The notes under the pieces: generated by a model
What the model was told of the DNA's origin: nothing
What the model saw: only the letters and a program-made list of their open reading frames with translations
The model's database searches: none
Translations under genes and position numbers: made by a program
Part shown: positions 5,314 to 6,009 of the stretch, in pieces
Layout: every line of letters begins with the position of its first letter
How positions within the stretch are numbered: position 1 is the first letter of the stretch
DNA from: CAYZXK01 sp964482395
GTDB taxonomy: Bacteria > Planctomycetota > Phycisphaerae > UBA1845 > Fen-1342
Assembly (NCBI GenBank): GCA_964482395.1
Contig: CAYZXK010000082.1
Coordinates: forward strand, 1 to 6,009
Reading direction: 5' to 3'
Length of the DNA stretch: 6,009 nt

Positions 5314-5347
5314 CCCTCCGCTTCCCCCAACGCCCACCCCCAGGCCC
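5314..5347 (-). promoter_or_regulatory. G-quadruplex motif overlapping the ribosome-binding site of the 3D-domain gene
   Basis: The minus (mRNA) strand carries five G-tracts of 3, 5, 3, 5 and 3 bases separated by loops of 3, 1, 4 and 7 nt. This satisfies the common G3+N1-7 rule. The last tract is part of the GGAGG Shine-Dalgarno (5315-5319) for GTG 5309, so folding would mask the start. In GC-rich DNA such motifs also arise by chance. Confidence 0.4.
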
Positions 5348-5490
5348 ACTCCTGCCTCGCGCACCAGCCACCAGCCCAAAGGCCGACGACTGCCCGACGC
5401 CTCGGGGTATTCTAGCCTCCGGCCGGGCCCATCGGAACCACCGCCCGCCAACAATGCGACCGCCTAACGCCTAGTGGAGTTCATGCCGTT

Positions 5491-5496
5491 ATTATA
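5491..5496 (-). promoter_or_regulatory. Perfect TATAAT -10 candidate for the 3D-domain gene
   Basis: The minus strand reads TATAAT in otherwise GC-rich DNA, between the TPR-type gene and the 3D-domain gene. No recognisable -35 box lies 15-18 nt upstream. If used, it gives a leader of about 175 nt. Apart from this, the 242-nt gap (5310-5551) holds only the G-tract element; I see no gene in it. Confidence 0.3.
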
Positions 5497-5551
5497 GGAC
5501 GTGCGACCAGCCACAGGGCACCGCAGGCAGGCCCGGGTCCTCAAACTAGGC

Positions 5552-6009
5552 TCACTCGGCCGGCAGGTCTTGCTGCCCCGATAGGGCCGTTTCCGCGCGC
5601 TCCAGCTCTTGCTCTGCCAGGCCGCGCTGACCCTCATCAGTCAGTTGCCCTACCGCTTGGCGAAGGTGGTACGCCGCTCGGTCATAGGCCCGCAGATAGC
5701 GGTTGTAGATCAACCCCAGGAACAGACGAACAACCCCCACGTCCGACGAGCCCGGGTACGCGGCCAGAAACGCCTCATAAGCCGCCGCTGCCGCCCGATA
5801 ACGCTGAGTTTGAGCCAAATAATTAGCAATCTCCAGTTGGTGGGGACGTGTCAGAACCTGGTTCTGATCCAGCTCTATCAGTCTCAGGTACGCGGCCGAA
5901 GCGGCCTCGGGGTCGTGGGCCGCGAGCAGGGAGGCAATGTCCTCCCGCAATTGCTCGATTGGCGTCAACGGAACCGCTTCCAACGGCCGCGAGCCTACCT
6001 CCTCCATCC
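5552..6009 (-). CDS. TPR-type protein, C-terminal part (start uncertain or outside window)
   Basis: The minus-strand frame is open from the right edge to TGA at 5554-5552; 151 residues are visible from an ATG at 6007. The sequence is almost all helical. Residues about 24-55 (AHDPEAASAAYLRLIEL), about 57-90 (ANYLAQTQRYRAAAAAYEAFLAAYP) and about 95-128 (LGLIYNRYLRAYDRAAYHLRQA) have the size and Ala/Tyr/Leu/Pro spacing of three TPR or TPR-like hairpins, which normally bind protein partners. No catalytic motif or membrane helix is visible. The ATG at 6007 lies 3 bases from the edge, so its ribosome-binding site cannot be judged and it may be internal; the segment could be the cytoplasmic tail of a larger, perhaps membrane, protein. 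A 242-nt gap separates it from the 3D-domain gene, so co-transcription is unproven. Confidence 0.82.
   Translation of the reverse strand, partial: MEEVGSRPLEAVPLTPIEQLREDIASLLAAHDPEAASAAYLRLIELDQNQVLTRPHQLEIANYLAQTQRYRAAAAAYEAFLAAYPGSSDVGVVRLFLGLIYNRYLRAYDRAAYHLRQAVGQLTDEGQRGLAEQELERAETALSGQQDLPAE

Noticed and set aside
5310..5330. TTG at 5330 as start of the 3D-domain protein
   Set aside because: It adds seven charged residues in front of the membrane anchor and lacks a proper Shine-Dalgarno, whereas GTG 5309 has GGAGG at 5 nt spacing.

Overview
The window is GC-rich, with a strong G/C bias at third codon positions. It carries the kind of signalling genes expected of a Planctomycetota-type bacterium: a zinc-finger/Ser-Thr kinase/CHASE2 fusion, a TPR-like/FHA-like protein and a 3D-domain protein. 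The phylum is inferred from domain style only. No rRNA, tRNA, CRISPR array, transposase or integrase was seen, and nothing suggests a mobile island.

Layout: (1) positions 1-1552, minus strand, hold a long helical-repeat protein with a C-terminal FHA-like domain; its 3' end lies beyond the left edge. (2) Positions 1553-1947 are a comparatively AT-rich spacer with short palindromes and a run of potential stem-loops. (3) Positions 1948-2161, plus strand, hold two very small ORFs, 22 and 46 codons, each with a good Shine-Dalgarno and only 4 nt between them: a probable tiny operon of membrane peptides, and the most likely undescribed element here. (4) Positions 2162-2308 are a convergent intergenic region with three perfect GC-rich hairpins. 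(5) Positions 2309-4660, minus strand, hold the 783-aa kinase with an N-terminal anti-sigma-like zinc finger and a C-terminal membrane CHASE2 sensor. (6) Positions 4797-5309, minus strand, hold a membrane-anchored 3D (double-psi beta-barrel) protein whose ribosome-binding region coincides with a G-quadruplex motif. (7) Positions 5552-6009, minus strand, hold the C-terminal part of a TPR-type protein running off the right edge.

How the parts may work together (inference): the kinase would sense the cell-envelope side through CHASE2 and phosphorylate cytoplasmic targets. The FHA-like protein could be a scaffold, but its phosphothreonine-binding residues look degenerate. The 3D protein suggests envelope or peptidoglycan-related activity. 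The four larger genes share the minus strand, but the gaps (136, 242 and about 750 nt) and hairpins between them argue for separate transcription units. The two-peptide unit runs the opposite way, convergent with the kinase and divergent from the FHA gene.
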